A DNA stretch of 44,347 nucleotides, taken from contig VIRH01000069.1 in the NCBI GenBank assembly GCA_008107755.1, forward strand, positions 1 to 44,347, in the 5' to 3' direction. Position numbers and translations under genes: made by a program. This stretch comes from Rhodobacterales bacterium (lineage in GTDB: Bacteria > Pseudomonadota > Alphaproteobacteria > Rhizobiales > Stappiaceae). Below are positions 26,246-34,649 of the stretch, in pieces. The stretch's first letter is position 1; each line of letters opens with the position of its first letter. The notes below the pieces were generated by a model. That model had not been told where the DNA came from. It worked only from the letters and a program-made list of their open reading frames with translations, and did no database searches.

Positions 26246-27367
26246 TCACCCCTCCCTTTCGGTTATGCTTGTTGTGTAGTCTGCAAGGCTCTTGCCCTTG
26301 AGCGCATCCCAGTCCCAGTCGATGCCGAGACCCGGCGCTGTCGGCGCCAGAGCTTCACCGTCCCGTATCACCATCCGGCTGGATGTCAGGTCGTCAAGTT
26401 GCGGAATGTATTCGACATATTTCCCGTTCGGGACCGCACAGACCAGACTGACATGAAGCTCCATCAGGAAATGGGGGCAAACCGGAATGTCGAAGGCTTC
26501 CGCCGCATGAGCGACCTTGAGCCAGGGCGTGATGCCGCCGATCCGCCCGACATCGACCTGAACGACCGAGCAAGCGCGCGCCTGCATGTACTGCCGGAAG
26601 TGGCGGATCGAATAGAGCGACTCCCCAATGGCAACTGGAATTGACGTCATGCCGGACAGGCGCTCATGGCCGTCGATATCATCCGCCGGCAGAGGTTCCT
26701 CGATCCAGGCGAGATCCAGGTCGCGCAAGCGTTCCGCCCGCCGGATGGCCTCGTCCAGGGTGAAGCCCTGATTACCGTCGGTCATGATCTCGTAGCCGTC
26801 GCCCACCGCCGCGCGTACAGCGGCCAGACGGGCGTGATCTTCCGAGCCGTGCGGCCGTCCGATCTTGACCTTCGAGCCGCGAAAGCCCTTCGACTTCGCA
26901 TCGAGCGCATCCTCGACAAGCGCCTCCGCCTCGATGTGCAGCCAGCCGCCCTCTGTCGTATAGAGCGGGCATCGATCCTTCGCGCCGCCGGCAAGTTTCC
27001 AAAGCGGCAGGTTCTGCTTTCGCGCACGCAGATCCCAGAGCGCAGTATCGATGGCGGCAAGGGCGATCGAGGTTATCGCGCCGATCGTGGTCGCATGGGT
27101 CGCGAATTCCAGGTCATGCCAGATGGCCTCGATCATGTCCGCATCCTGGCCGATCAGCCGCGGTGCAAGATGATCGGCCAGAAGCCGCATGACGGACGAA
27201 CCGCCGGTGCCGATGGTGTAGCTGTACCCCGTTCCCGTCGCACCGTCGGAATCGGTGATCGTGACAAGGGGCGTTTCCTGGCTGATGAAGCTCTGGATCG
27301 CATCGGTGCGCCTGACCCTGGGCACAAGGTCCACCATACGCAAGTCGACTTTCTCGATTCTCGCCAT
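26246..27367 (-). CDS. sugar-acid dehydratase, mandelate racemase subgroup
   Basis: 373-residue enolase-superfamily protein. K166/K168 (SKVKIG), metal ligands D197 (DGNQG), E223 (IEEPL) and E249 (IGE), a dyad Asp at about 272 (VDVGRIGG) and H299 (CPHFLMELH) give the complete mandelate-racemase catalytic set. It is clearly different from FucD in length and in the loops that read the substrate, so it probably acts on a second acid sugar; which one cannot be read. It lies four bases behind a 45-residue small ORF and shares a divergent control region with iclR. Confidence 0.85.
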   Translation of the reverse strand: MARIEKVDLRMVDLVPRVRRTDAIQSFISQETPLVTITDSDGATGTGYSYTIGTGGSSVMRLLADHLAPRLIGQDADMIEAIWHDLEFATHATTIGAITSIALAAIDTALWDLRARKQNLPLWKLAGGAKDRCPLYTTEGGWLHIEAEALVEDALDAKSKGFRGSKVKIGRPHGSEDHARLAAVRAAVGDGYEIMTDGNQGFTLDEAIRRAERLRDLDLAWIEEPLPADDIDGHERLSGMTSIPVAIGESLYSIRHFRQYMQARACSVVQVDVGRIGGITPWLKVAHAAEAFDIPVCPHFLMELHVSLVCAVPNGKYVEYIPQLDDLTSSRMVIRDGEALAPTAPGLGIDWDWDALKGKSLADYTTSITEREG

Positions 27368-27371
27368 GGCG

Positions 27372-27509
27372 TCACCTCCTCAGGCGTTTTGCGCTCTCGG
27401 CGTCGATAAGCACACCCTCAGACGCGCCCGGCAGGCCCGGCGCAAGAGCGCCCCCGCTCGCAAGCAAGGCATCGACACCGGCGGATGCGCCGGGAAAGAG
27501 CGTGTTCAT
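27372..27509 (-). CDS. small ORF, 45 residues, coupled to dehydratase gene
   Basis: ATG at 27509 is preceded by GGGAGGAGG about 4-5 bases upstream, an excellent ribosome site. The frame encodes 45 residues beginning MNTLFPGASAGVDALL and ending SAKRLRR. The stop codon overlaps the AGGAGGT ribosome site of the dehydratase gene, whose ATG is four bases on, so ribosomes can pass directly from one to the other. Codon third positions are mostly G or C, like the genes around it. No family is recognised. It could be a small protein, a coupling leader peptide, or the remnant of a longer gene. Confidence 0.55.
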   Translation of the reverse strand: MNTLFPGASAGVDALLASGGALAPGLPGASEGVLIDAESAKRLRR

Positions 27510-27621
27510 GAGCCTCCTCCCGAGACTTTATCAAAGACCGAGCGCGCGACCCAAGCCCTCACTGATAAGCAAGTCATTCATCTACAAACACGATCTTCAC
27601 AGACGGTCAAGAAGTACCGAA

Positions 27622-27650
27622 TTGTTTTTTGCCGATCGTATGCGTATATG
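27622..27650 (+). promoter_or_regulatory. iclR promoter
   Basis: TTGTTT (27622-27627), a 17-base spacer and TATATG (27645-27650) precede the iclR start by 25 bases, leaving a very short leader. An inverted repeat overlaps the -10 element. Confidence 0.5.
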
Positions 27651-27661
27651 AAGAAACATAT
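27646..27661. promoter_or_regulatory. candidate IclR operator
   Basis: Inverted repeat ATATG-aagaaa-CATAT overlapping the -10 and the start of the iclR transcript. The position fits autorepression. It could equally be chance in an AT-rich promoter. Confidence 0.4.
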
Positions 27662-27675
27662 TCATGGAGAAAGTG

Positions 27676-28455
27676 ATGGACCAGGACGACCGCTACCGGG
27701 CCCCCGCCCTCGACAAGGGCCTCGACATCCTGGAGCTGTTGGCGGGGATTGACGGCGGCCTGACCCAGGCGGAAATCGCCAAGCATCTCGGTCGAAGCCC
27801 CAACCAGTTCTATCGCATGCTCGACCGTCTGGTTCGCCGGGGCTATGTCACCCGCATTGATGGTGATCGCTACTCCCTGACGCTGAAGCTTTTCGGCCTG
27901 GCCCAGTCACATGCACCCGTTCGCCGTCTGGTTTCTTTCGCAACGCCATTGATGCGAGAACTGGCCGAAAAGACACGACAGGCGAACCAGCTTTGTGTCT
28001 TCGACCGAGGGTCGGTGGTCGTCGTCGCCCAGCAGGAAGCCCCCAGTTACTGGGGAATTTCCATACGCGTCGGCTCGAACATCAGCCTCTACGACACCGG
28101 GTCGGGTCATGTTCTTCTGGCCTTCCGGCCACAGGAAGAGCGGCTGATGATGATCAACGAATATTCCGGTTCCGACGAACGCCCGACCGTGGACCAGGCG
28201 TTTTTCGATCGGCTCGACCAGATCCGCGAGCGCGGCTACGAGATGATGCCCAGCATGCAGACCGCCGGCGTCTACAACCTTTCCGCCCCGATCCTGAGCC
28301 CGGACGGACACGCCATTGCAGCGCTGACGATCCCCTTCATAACTGTGGTGAATGTTTCCCAGGCGCCCGACATAACAGCCACGCTGGACCTCCTGTGCAA
28401 GACGACCCGGCAGCTTTCGGAACTGACGGGGACAGCGCCTGACAGGGAACGCTGA
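27676..28455 (+). CDS. IclR-family transcriptional regulator
   Basis: 259 residues. An N-terminal winged HTH (about 8-65, LTQAEIAKHLGRSPNQFYRMLDRLVRRGYV) precedes the IclR effector domain (about 75-250), including the NLSAPILSPDGHAIAALTIPF stretch typical of the ligand pocket. It probably senses a sugar acid and controls the divergent dehydratase-mutarotase-fucD operon and the lactonase gene downstream. ATG 27676 chosen because GGAG lies six to seven bases before it; the upstream ATG at 27664 overlaps that ribosome site. Confidence 0.88.
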   Translation: MDQDDRYRAPALDKGLDILELLAGIDGGLTQAEIAKHLGRSPNQFYRMLDRLVRRGYVTRIDGDRYSLTLKLFGLAQSHAPVRRLVSFATPLMRELAEKTRQANQLCVFDRGSVVVVAQQEAPSYWGISIRVGSNISLYDTGSGHVLLAFRPQEERLMMINEYSGSDERPTVDQAFFDRLDQIRERGYEMMPSMQTAGVYNLSAPILSPDGHAIAALTIPFITVVNVSQAPDITATLDLLCKTTRQLSELTGTAPDRER

Positions 28456-28523
28456 ATTCTTATTTGAACAGCCTATTCTCCTGTGGAACTATGCTACCAG
28501 ATCTACATGGAGGAGAATACGCC

Positions 28524-29360
28524 GTGATCGTCGACACCCACCTGCACGTCATTGACCGCTCAAAACTGGATTATCCCTGGCTCGAGGACGTTCCGCCGCT
28601 CAACCGCGATTGGAGCTACGAAGACTACGCAAGGGACGCTCGGCGAGCCGGCATCACGGCGACCTTTCACATGGAGGTGGACGTCGCGCCGGAGCGCATC
28701 GAGGACGAGACGGACTATGTCGGCTCGCTGAAGGCGCAACCCGACAGCCTGATCGTCGGCGCCTTCGCCTCGTGCCGCCCGGAGGACGCGGCCTTCGCCG
28801 ACTATCTGGAGCGCCAGCGGAACAACAGCCTCATCAAGGGATTCCGCCGGGTGCTGCATGTGATGCCGGACATTCTCTCCGAAGATGCGCTTTTCCGTGA
28901 AAACCTTCAGCGCATCGGCGGCACCGGCCTCACTTTTGATCTCTGCGTCCTTCCGAGGCAACTCGACAAGGCCATCGCGCTGGTGGACCTCGCGCCCGAT
29001 GTCACCTTCGTTCTCGACCATTGCGGCGTCCCGGATATCGCCGGAGAGGCGGCGGAGCCCTGGCGCACGAAGATCACGGAGATCGCAAGCCGCCCGAATG
29101 TCATTGCCAAGATCTCGGGCATCGTTGCCTATGCGGACGCCGATACCTGGACCGCCGAGACCCTGCGCCCCTGGGCCGAACACGTCATTGGCGCCTTCGG
29201 CTGGGACCGGGTCGTCTGGGGCAGCGACTGGCCCGTCTGCACGCAGGGCGGCGGCCTCCTTGCATGGGTCGCGGCCACCCACGCGATCCTGAACGGCGTC
29301 AGCAACGAAGAGCGGACGAAGCTGCTGTCCGGCAATGCCACCAGACTCTGGGGGCTTTGA
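28524..29360 (+). CDS. amidohydrolase-2 family sugar lactonase (L-fuconolactonase type)
   Basis: 278 residues from a GTG start with GGAGGAG eight bases upstream; an ATG 20 codons earlier lacks a ribosome site and adds unrelated residues. The metallo-barrel signature DTHLHVID (4-11) with H6 and H8, a later FVLDHCGVPD histidine and WGSDWPV near 240 define the family. Members open L-fucono-1,5-lactone or L-rhamnono-lactone, the step between the sugar dehydrogenase and FucD. It follows iclR by 68 bases. Substrate is inferred from the cluster. Confidence 0.85.
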   Translation: MIVDTHLHVIDRSKLDYPWLEDVPPLNRDWSYEDYARDARRAGITATFHMEVDVAPERIEDETDYVGSLKAQPDSLIVGAFASCRPEDAAFADYLERQRNNSLIKGFRRVLHVMPDILSEDALFRENLQRIGGTGLTFDLCVLPRQLDKAIALVDLAPDVTFVLDHCGVPDIAGEAAEPWRTKITEIASRPNVIAKISGIVAYADADTWTAETLRPWAEHVIGAFGWDRVVWGSDWPVCTQGGGLLAWVAATHAILNGVSNEERTKLLSGNATRLWGL

Positions 29361-29660
29361 GACTCTGTCCTTCTGAAAGGCCCCACCCCGCGCCAAGAAA
29401 GCGCATTAGCCCCCCTCGGAAGAGCAGATCAGCTGCTGAGCCGTGCGACACCATGGAGCTCGCCAGTTCACTGGCAGCTTCCAGCGAGTATCGTCCGCCG
29501 TTAACCGGCCCGATGAATTTGCAGGCATTGGTGCACGTGAAATCTGCCACCGTCCGATGACGGAAATCACTTCCCGCACAATCTCAGTCTGTTGCGACGG
29601 CTGGCCCTGCTTCTTTTTTGATCATCGCCCTCTCGGGAATCCGTTTGACAGGCAACAGTG
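29361..29660. other. intergenic region without recognised gene
   Basis: Between the lactonase gene and the LacI promoter region. A minus-strand frame (29299-29550) has plausible composition but starts at GTG with no ribosome site and is antisense to the lactonase end. No good terminator hairpin is seen. Confidence 0.4.
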
Positions 29661-29674
29661 CATGCAACAAGCTA

Positions 29675-29702
29675 AGTAAACCGTTTTACTAAATCGCTTT
29701 AC
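29675..29702. promoter_or_regulatory. tandem LacI-type operator upstream of lacI-like gene
   Basis: AGTAAA-ccgt-TTTACT (29675-29690) is an inverted repeat with the CG-centred form of LacI-family sites. It is directly followed by a second degenerate copy, TAAATCGCTTTAC (29690-29702), which ends ten bases before the ATG. Placement implies autoregulation. A TTGACA lies at 29645-29650, but no -10 at normal spacing is convincing. Confidence 0.65.
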
Positions 29703-29711
29703 AAGGTGAAT

Positions 29712-30737
29712 ATGAGCGAGCGCAGGACAAAGAGCCTCAAGGACGTTGCCAAGGCGGCAGGGGTGTCGGTGACCACCGTCTCCCGCTTTCTGAACGGCAA
29801 GCTCGACCTGCCCGACAGCACCCGGAAGCGGATCGAAACCGCGATCGCAACGCTGAAATATGAACCGAACCCACACGCCCGCCGGCTCAGCCGGGGGCAG
29901 TCCGATACGATCGGGCTGGTGGTACCGGACATCGCGAACCCCTTCTTCGCCACGCTCGTTGCGGCAGTCGAGGAAGAAGCCGATACGCGCGGTCTGGCCG
30001 TCTCGCTCTATGCCACCCTCAACCGGACAAATCGGGAAATCGCCTATCTCGGCCTGATCGAACGCAACCATGTCGACGGCCTTGTCTTCGTGACCAACCA
30101 CCCTGACGACGGGGCGCTTGCCGAGCGCATCAACCGCACCGGAAAGGTCGTGGTGGTCGATGAAGACGTGCCTGGCGCAACGGTGCCGAAGCTCTTCTGC
30201 GACAACGAGGCTGGCGGACATCTCGCAGGCACTCATCTGGCGCAGTTCGGCCACCGGGACGTCCTTTACGTCGGCGGCGCCAGTGAAATGATCAGTACCG
30301 AACGCCGCTTCAGGGGCCTGGAGCGCGCCATGCGTGAGGCTCACGGCGACGCGGCAACCGTCAACCGCTATGTCGGCGACTACACCACCGAATACGGCCG
30401 CGAAGCCGCAAAACGCTTCATCGATGAAGGACTGCCGACCTCCGCGATCTTTGCGGGCTCGGACGAAATCGCCATCGGCATGATCGAGGTGTTCCGCGAC
30501 AACGGCATCTCGATCCCCGACGACGTCTCGATGATCGGCTTCGATGATGTCGGTCCGCTGCATCTCTTCGCGCCGCCGCTCACCGCAATCCGGCAGCCCG
30601 TGCGCGCGCTTGGACAAAAAGCCCTTTCCCTTCTCATGGAAACAGACTGGCAGAAGGACGCCCCACTCGCGTCCGAAGACTTGCTGCCCGTTGAAATCGT
30701 CGTGCGAAAATCCGTTGCACCGCCGGCGAGACAATAA
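29712..30737 (+). CDS. LacI-family transcriptional regulator
   Basis: 341 residues. The HTH with hinge (SLKDVAKAAGVSVTTVSRFLNGKLDLPDSTRKRIETAI) precedes a periplasmic-binding-like sugar domain beginning TIGLVVPDIANPFF. It most likely represses the ABC and enzyme genes that follow in the same direction. Start at ATG 29712, with AAGG five bases upstream. The effector is unknown; sensing the transporter's substrate or its phosphorylated form is the usual pattern. Confidence 0.9.
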   Translation: MSERRTKSLKDVAKAAGVSVTTVSRFLNGKLDLPDSTRKRIETAIATLKYEPNPHARRLSRGQSDTIGLVVPDIANPFFATLVAAVEEEADTRGLAVSLYATLNRTNREIAYLGLIERNHVDGLVFVTNHPDDGALAERINRTGKVVVVDEDVPGATVPKLFCDNEAGGHLAGTHLAQFGHRDVLYVGGASEMISTERRFRGLERAMREAHGDAATVNRYVGDYTTEYGREAAKRFIDEGLPTSAIFAGSDEIAIGMIEVFRDNGISIPDDVSMIGFDDVGPLHLFAPPLTAIRQPVRALGQKALSLLMETDWQKDAPLASEDLLPVEIVVRKSVAPPARQ

Positions 30738-30777
30738 AAAGCAACGCCCAACTACCAGTACAGAGGAACCGAGTATC

Positions 30778-31734
30778 ATGAAATCCATCACCCGCAGGAC
30801 GCTTGGCGCAGCCCTAGCCGTCACCACCGCTCTGGCAGGCATCGGCCTCGGCGCCGGCAGCGCCCTTGCCAAGGACAAGACCTACGCTCTCGTCCAGATC
30901 AACCAGCAGGCACTGTTCTTCAACCAGATCAACGAAGGCGCACAGGAAGCTGCCGACGCCTCCGGCGACAAGCTGGTGATCTTCAACGCCAACAATGATC
31001 CGTCTGCGCAGAACAGCGCCATCGAGACCTATATCGCCCAGAAGGTCGACGGGCTGATTGTGGTCGCTATCGATGTCAACGGCATCATGCCGGCCGTTGA
31101 AGCGGCGGACGCCGCCGGCATTCCGGTCGTCGCCATCGATGCGGTTCTGCCCGAAGGTCCGCAGAAAGCGCAGATCGGTGTCGACAACGAAAAGGCCGGT
31201 GCCGACATGGGCGCCTATTTCATCGACTACGTGAAGTCGGACATGGACGGCAAGGCGAAGGTCGGCATTGTCGGCGCGCTGAACTCCTTCATCCAGAACC
31301 TGCGTCAGAAGGGTTTCGAGACGGCCATTGAAGGGGAAAGCGGCATTGAGGTCGCAGGCGTCGTCGACGGCCAGAACATCCAGGATAACGCCCTGACTGC
31401 CGCTGAAAACCTGATCACCGGCAACCCGGACATGACTGCGATCTACGCGACCGGCGAACCCGCTCTTCTCGGCGCGATCGCCGCTGTCGAAAGCCAGGGA
31501 AAGCAGGACGACATCAAGATCTTAGGCTGGGACCTGACCGCCCAGGCGATTTCCGGCATCGACGCCGGTTATGTTGCTGCCGTGGTCCAGCAGGATCCGA
31601 AAGGCGAAGGCAAGGCCGCGGTCGAAGCCCTGGACAAGCTGACCTCCGGTGGGTCGGCCCAGAAGACCATCGACATTCCGGTCGCCATCGTGACTAGCAA
31701 GAACGTCGACGCATACAGAGACCTTTTTAAATGA
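30778..31734 (+). CDS. sugar-type ABC transporter periplasmic binding protein
   Basis: 318 residues. A twin-Arg-like but probably Sec signal (MKSITRRTLG, hydrophobic core, ALA at about 31) is followed by a Peripla_BP_4 domain: INQQALFFNQINEGAQEAA, FNANNDPSAQNSAIE, DGLIVVAIDVNG. This is the ribose/fructose-binding type (RbsB/FrcB). AGAGGA is ten bases before this ATG. It overlaps the ATPase gene by four bases (ATGA). Ligand not readable; these proteins bind pentoses, hexoses, nucleosides or AI-2. Confidence 0.9.
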   Translation: MKSITRRTLGAALAVTTALAGIGLGAGSALAKDKTYALVQINQQALFFNQINEGAQEAADASGDKLVIFNANNDPSAQNSAIETYIAQKVDGLIVVAIDVNGIMPAVEAADAAGIPVVAIDAVLPEGPQKAQIGVDNEKAGADMGAYFIDYVKSDMDGKAKVGIVGALNSFIQNLRQKGFETAIEGESGIEVAGVVDGQNIQDNALTAAENLITGNPDMTAIYATGEPALLGAIAAVESQGKQDDIKILGWDLTAQAISGIDAGYVAAVVQQDPKGEGKAAVEALDKLTSGGSAQKTIDIPVAIVTSKNVDAYRDLFK

Positions 31735-32546
31735 CTTCCGACCAACAGCCTGCATCCGCTGTTGCCGGCGCCGGGGACCTCACGGGTCCCCGGCCCACCG
31801 GGATCGGATCCTCGCAAAAGCCGGCCGTGTCCCTGCGCGGCATCCGCAAGACCTTCGGATCGCACCAGGCCTTGCGCGGTGTCGATCTCGACCTGTTTCC
31901 CGGCGAATGTCTCGGCCTTGTCGGCGACAACGCCGCCGGCAAGTCGACCCTCTCCAAGATCATTTCCGGCACCTACATTCCCGATGACGGCACGATCACG
32001 CTGAGCGGCGAGCAAGTGCGCTTCTCCGGCCCTGCCGAAGCGCGCCAGCGCAACATCGAAATGGTGTTCCAGGACCTCAGCCTGTGCGACCACATCGATG
32101 TCGTCGGCAACCTGTTCCTCGGGCGCGAGCTCACGAAGGGTCCGTTCCTTGACCGCGCGAAAATGGTCGAGGAAGCCCGCCGGATGCTGGATTCCCTCGA
32201 AATCCGCATTCCAAGACTGTCCGCCAAGGTGGAAAAACTCTCCGGCGGCCAGCGCCAGGCCATCGCCATTGCCCGCGCAGCGTCCTTTCAGCCAAAGGTC
32301 CTGATCATGGACGAACCGACGTCGGCGCTCGCCGTCGCCGAGGTGGAAGCTGTGCTCGCGCTGATCAACCGGGTCAAGGAGCGCGGCGTCGCCGTCGTTC
32401 TGATCACCCACCGCCTTCAGGACCTCTTCCGTGTCTGCGACCGCATCGCGGTCATGTACGAAGGCACCAAGATCGCCGAGCGAAACATTGCCGAGACCGA
32501 TCTGGAAGATCTCGTCAAACTTATCGTGGGGGGAGAAAGACATTGA
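31731..32546 (+). CDS. sugar-type ABC transporter ATPase (single domain)
   Basis: 271 residues with one nucleotide-binding domain, as in FrcA, not the duplicated RbsA form. It has Walker A GDNAAGKST (65-73), signature LSGGQRQ, Walker B VLIMDEPTSAL and switch His in LITHR. An unusual Pro/Gly/Ala-rich tail of about 30 residues precedes the domain. ATG overlaps the binding-protein stop, and its own stop overlaps the permease start. Energises uptake of the unknown substrate. Confidence 0.92.
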   Translation: MTSDQQPASAVAGAGDLTGPRPTGIGSSQKPAVSLRGIRKTFGSHQALRGVDLDLFPGECLGLVGDNAAGKSTLSKIISGTYIPDDGTITLSGEQVRFSGPAEARQRNIEMVFQDLSLCDHIDVVGNLFLGRELTKGPFLDRAKMVEEARRMLDSLEIRIPRLSAKVEKLSGGQRQAIAIARAASFQPKVLIMDEPTSALAVAEVEAVLALINRVKERGVAVVLITHRLQDLFRVCDRIAVMYEGTKIAERNIAETDLEDLVKLIVGGERH

Positions 32547-33550
32547 GTGTCTACACCGAGCGCGCCAAGGGCCATCCGCGTGCTGACTTCTTCGCCGAGC
32601 ACGCCCAGGTTCTGTCCATCGCCTTCTTTTTCCTGGCCTGTATCGTCTTCTTCTCGTTCATGACGACGACCTTTCTGACGGTCGGCAACATCTTGAACAT
32701 CGTCCGCCAGGCGGCCCCCATTCTGGTCGTGGCCGTTGCCATGACACTTGTCATTCTGACAGGCGGCATTGACCTGTCCGTCGGCTCCACCGTGGCGCTG
32801 ATCAATGCCGTCACCGCCATCACCCTTGCCTCCACCGGCGTTCCCTGGCCTCTCGTGGTCTGCGGCATGCTGGCCCTCGGCGCTCTCATCGGCCTGTTTC
32901 AGGGCTGGTTCGTCGCCTATCAGGGCATTCCCGCGTTCATCGTGACTTTGGCGGGTCTTTCGATCCTGCGCGGCCTCGCCCTTTACCTGACACAGGGCTA
33001 CTCCATCCCGATCCGCGACGTCCCCGGCTTCTTCTTTATCGGCCGCGGCGTACTTCTCGGCCTCCCCTTCCCCGCCATCCTTGCCTGTCTGGTGGTCGTC
33101 CTCGGCTTCGTCATCCTGGCATCCACCAAATACGGCCGTCAGGTGATTGCCGTCGGCTCCAATCTGGAGGCCGCGCGCCGGGTCGGCATGCCGTCAAAGT
33201 GGATCCTCACCTCTGTCTACATGATCTCGGGACTTGCCTGTGCGCTCGCGGCCATTCTGATTTCCGCCCGCCTCGGCTCCGGCTCCTCCAACGCGGCGGT
33301 CGGTTTCGAGCTTCAGGTGATCGCCGCCGTCGTCCTTGGCGGAACGTCCCTGATGGGCGGGCGTGGAACCATGATCGGAACGGTGCTCGGAACGCTGACC
33401 ATCGCCGTCATCGGCAACGGCCTGATCCTCATGCATATCTCGCCGTTCTTCACGCAGATCGTCACCGGTGCGATCATCCTGCTCGCCATCTGGCTGAACA
33501 CGAGGATCTTCACCACCAACTTCCGCTTCGGCGGCAAGAAGAAGGCTTGA
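32543..33550 (+). CDS. sugar-type ABC transporter permease
   Basis: 335-residue RbsC/FrcC-type permease with about ten spans and the family segments ILTGGIDLSVGS and GGTSLMGGRGTMIGT. Translation appears to start at TTG 32543, in the overlap TTGA with the ATPase stop; GGGGAG lies seven bases upstream and no in-frame ATG occurs before the first span. It forms the channel with the two preceding gene products. Confidence 0.92.
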   Translation: MSVYTERAKGHPRADFFAEHAQVLSIAFFFLACIVFFSFMTTTFLTVGNILNIVRQAAPILVVAVAMTLVILTGGIDLSVGSTVALINAVTAITLASTGVPWPLVVCGMLALGALIGLFQGWFVAYQGIPAFIVTLAGLSILRGLALYLTQGYSIPIRDVPGFFFIGRGVLLGLPFPAILACLVVVLGFVILASTKYGRQVIAVGSNLEAARRVGMPSKWILTSVYMISGLACALAAILISARLGSGSSNAAVGFELQVIAAVVLGGTSLMGGRGTMIGTVLGTLTIAVIGNGLILMHISPFFTQIVTGAIILLAIWLNTRIFTTNFRFGGKKKA

Positions 33551-33551
33551 G

Positions 33552-34619
33552 ATGAGTTCCGAACTCTCCCCTGGCCACGTGCACTCCGGACAGGTCATGA
33601 CTGTCCGGGGGCCAATCCCCATCGACCAGCTCGGCGTCACCTTGATGCACGAGCACATTCTCAACGACTGCCGTTGCTGGTGGAATCCGCCGAAGACACC
33701 GGACCGCCAGCATCTGGCCGACAGTTTCGTATGCATGGAAATTCTGGGGGAATTGCACCAGGACCCGTTTGTCAACAAGCACAACATCGCGCTGGATGAC
33801 GAACGCCTTGCCATCACCGAGCTGACGGCCTTCGCCCAGCAGGGCGGCAACACCGTTGTCGAGCCCACCTGTCAGGGCATCGGCCGCGAGCCGGAAGCGC
33901 TTGCGCGCATATCCGCTGCCACGGGCCTCAACATCATCATGGGCGCCGGGTTTTATCTGGATGGATCCCATCCGGCAAAAGCCGCCCGCATGAGCGAAGA
34001 ACAGATCGCCGACGAGATCGTCGCCGAGGCGCGTGACGGTGCCGAAGGAACCGACGTGAAAATCGGCCTGATCGGCGAGATCGGCGTTTCGGCGGGCTTC
34101 ACCGCGGCCGAGCGCAAGTCCCTGCGCGGGGCGGCACAGGCACAGGTCCGCACGGGTCTGCCGCTGATGATCCACCTGCCCGGCTGGTTCCGGCTGGGTC
34201 ACGAGGTTCTGGACCTCGTCGAGAAGGAAGGCGCGGATCTGAAACACACGATCCTGTGCCACATGAACCCGTCTCATGACGACTTCACCTACCAGAGCGA
34301 ACTCGCGACCCGGGGCGCCTTCATCGAATATGACATGATCGGCATGGATTTCTTCTACGCTGACCAGCAGGTGCAATGCCCCAGCGACGACCAGGCCGCG
34401 GCCGCCATCGTCAAGCTGGTGGACGCGGGCTATCGCGACCGCATCCTGCTGTCTCATGACGTCTTCCTCAAGATGATGCTCACCCACTACGGCGGCAACG
34501 GCTACGGCTATGTCCAGCGCCATTTCCTGCCGAGGCTGAAACGTCACGGGCTCGACGACGAAAGCCTCTCCATTTTCCTGCGCGACAACCCGCGCTCCGT
34601 ATTCCAGGCGACGGCCTGA
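33552..34619 (+). CDS. phosphotriesterase-family metallohydrolase (COG1735)
   Basis: 355-residue binuclear-metal TIM barrel. It has H33 and H35 (MHEHI), H208 (MIHLPG), H237 (CHMNPS) and D303 (SHD). The bridging position reads GLIGEIG, with E176 where phosphotriesterases use a carbamylated Lys, as in the PHP subgroup. Such enzymes are mostly lactonases or hydrolases of sugar derivatives, not pesticide esterases. It begins two bases after the permease stop, so it is part of the same transcript and probably acts on the imported compound. Confidence 0.85.
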   Translation: MSSELSPGHVHSGQVMTVRGPIPIDQLGVTLMHEHILNDCRCWWNPPKTPDRQHLADSFVCMEILGELHQDPFVNKHNIALDDERLAITELTAFAQQGGNTVVEPTCQGIGREPEALARISAATGLNIIMGAGFYLDGSHPAKAARMSEEQIADEIVAEARDGAEGTDVKIGLIGEIGVSAGFTAAERKSLRGAAQAQVRTGLPLMIHLPGWFRLGHEVLDLVEKEGADLKHTILCHMNPSHDDFTYQSELATRGAFIEYDMIGMDFFYADQQVQCPSDDQAAAAIVKLVDAGYRDRILLSHDVFLKMMLTHYGGNGYGYVQRHFLPRLKRHGLDDESLSIFLRDNPRSVFQATA

Positions 34620-34649
34620 GTTCAGACGACTTGAAAGATTGGAATCGAC

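Noticed and set aside
29299..29550. 83-residue minus-strand frame after the lactonase gene
   Set aside because: Composition is fairly gene-like, but it begins at GTG without a ribosome site and overlaps the lactonase 3' end in antisense. Left out for lack of support; conservation would change this.
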